In this document: piece by piece, positions 5,443 to 5,726 of the stretch | Position numbering within the stretch: the stretch's first letter is position 1 | Layout: each line of letters opens with the position of its first letter | NCBI RefSeq assembly: GCF_937997535.1 | Contig: NZ_CALKTT010000047.1 | Coordinates: forward strand, 1-5,726 | From: an uncultured Campylobacter sp. | Lineage (GTDB): Bacteria; Campylobacterota; Campylobacteria; Campylobacterales; Campylobacteraceae | DNA: 5,726 nt | Direction of reading: 5' to 3' | The notes under the pieces: generated by a model | Database searches by the model: none | Told to the model about the DNA's origin: nothing | What the model saw: only the letters and a program-made list of their open reading frames with translations | Translations under genes and position numbers: made by a program

Positions 5443-5726
5443 CTAAAATTTAAACACGCCTCTAGCTTCGGCGATGCGCTCGCTAAGGCTTGTAGCGGTA
5501 TCTTCGCCGCTTGCTGCGCACCTAAAGATCGGCTCAAGTACCTCGGCAAAAAAGCCGTTTAGCCCCTCCTGCATGATCTGAGCGTTGTTTTGATAGCGCG
5601 CTAGCCCCATAAATACGCCATGTCCGATCGCGCCGAGGCCGCTTGCCTCATCGGCGATAAACTTATTCAGCGCCTTGCAAACCGCAACGACCGCGCTTGC
5701 ATTTACGATCTCGCGATCTCTTAAAT
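5443..5726 (-). CDS. C-terminal part of an unrecognised gene, running off the window
   Basis: Reading inward from the window end on the minus strand gives 93 uninterrupted codons ending in TAG (5445-5443). The end reads EARGVFKF. The protein part looks mostly helical (VVAVCKALNKFIADEAS, GLARYQNNAQIMQEGLNGFF, EVLEPIFRCAASG) with a Gly-rich turn GLGAIGHGVFMG (29-40). The GC-rich composition and the codon use (GCG, CGC, GGC next to TTT, AAA) match the chromosomal genes and not the AT-rich neighbour, which supports coding. I cannot assign a family; the N-terminal part, which would probably decide it, lies beyond the window. The start is outside, so the true length is unknown. Confidence 0.7.
   Translation of the reverse strand, partial: LRDREIVNASAVVAVCKALNKFIADEASGLGAIGHGVFMGLARYQNNAQIMQEGLNGFFAEVLEPIFRCAASGEDTATSLSERIAEARGVFKF

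Overview
The window reads as chromosomal DNA of a Campylobacter-type member of the Campylobacterota, probably one of the moderately GC-richer species (C. gracilis / rectus / showae / curvus-like). The basis is the protein content, TATAAT -10 boxes without clear -35 boxes, and a very high density of the hexamer AAATTT. The gene order is a shortened version of what I recall for C. jejuni (selD, yedF-like gene, fdh genes, nspC, moaD, moaE); that comparison is from memory, not a search.

Minus strand, 4061 down to 65: nspC (carboxyspermidine decarboxylase) is followed by fdhC (formate dehydrogenase cytochrome b), yedF (selenium-metabolism sulfurtransferase-like protein) and selD (selenophosphate synthetase). 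A clear -10 box lies before fdhC. yedF and selD overlap by the four bases ATGA. selD has an in-frame UGA at codon 17, exactly where SelD carries its catalytic Cys/Sec, followed by a SECIS-like hairpin. The real gene is therefore 340 aa, starting at 1087, and not the 279-aa open frame that begins after the UGA. Between fdhC and yedF lie two consecutive hairpins, the second followed by a U tract.

Plus strand, 4062 to 4808: moaD and moaE encode the two subunits of molybdopterin synthase and are divergent from nspC. Molybdenum/tungsten cofactor, selenophosphate and a membrane cytochrome are all needed for a selenocysteine-containing respiratory formate dehydrogenase, so most of the window serves one enzyme. 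The catalytic (fdhA) and iron-sulfur (fdhB) genes are not here: only 95 bp separate nspC from fdhC.

Right end, 4809 to 5726: an inverted repeat likely ends moa transcription. It is followed by an unrecognised 170-aa minus-strand gene of about 32% GC that almost lacks the AAATTT signature of its neighbours, consistent with acquired DNA. The last 284 bases hold the C-terminal 93 codons of another minus-strand gene of normal composition that runs off the window and that I cannot name. No tRNA, rRNA, CRISPR array or insertion sequence is visible.
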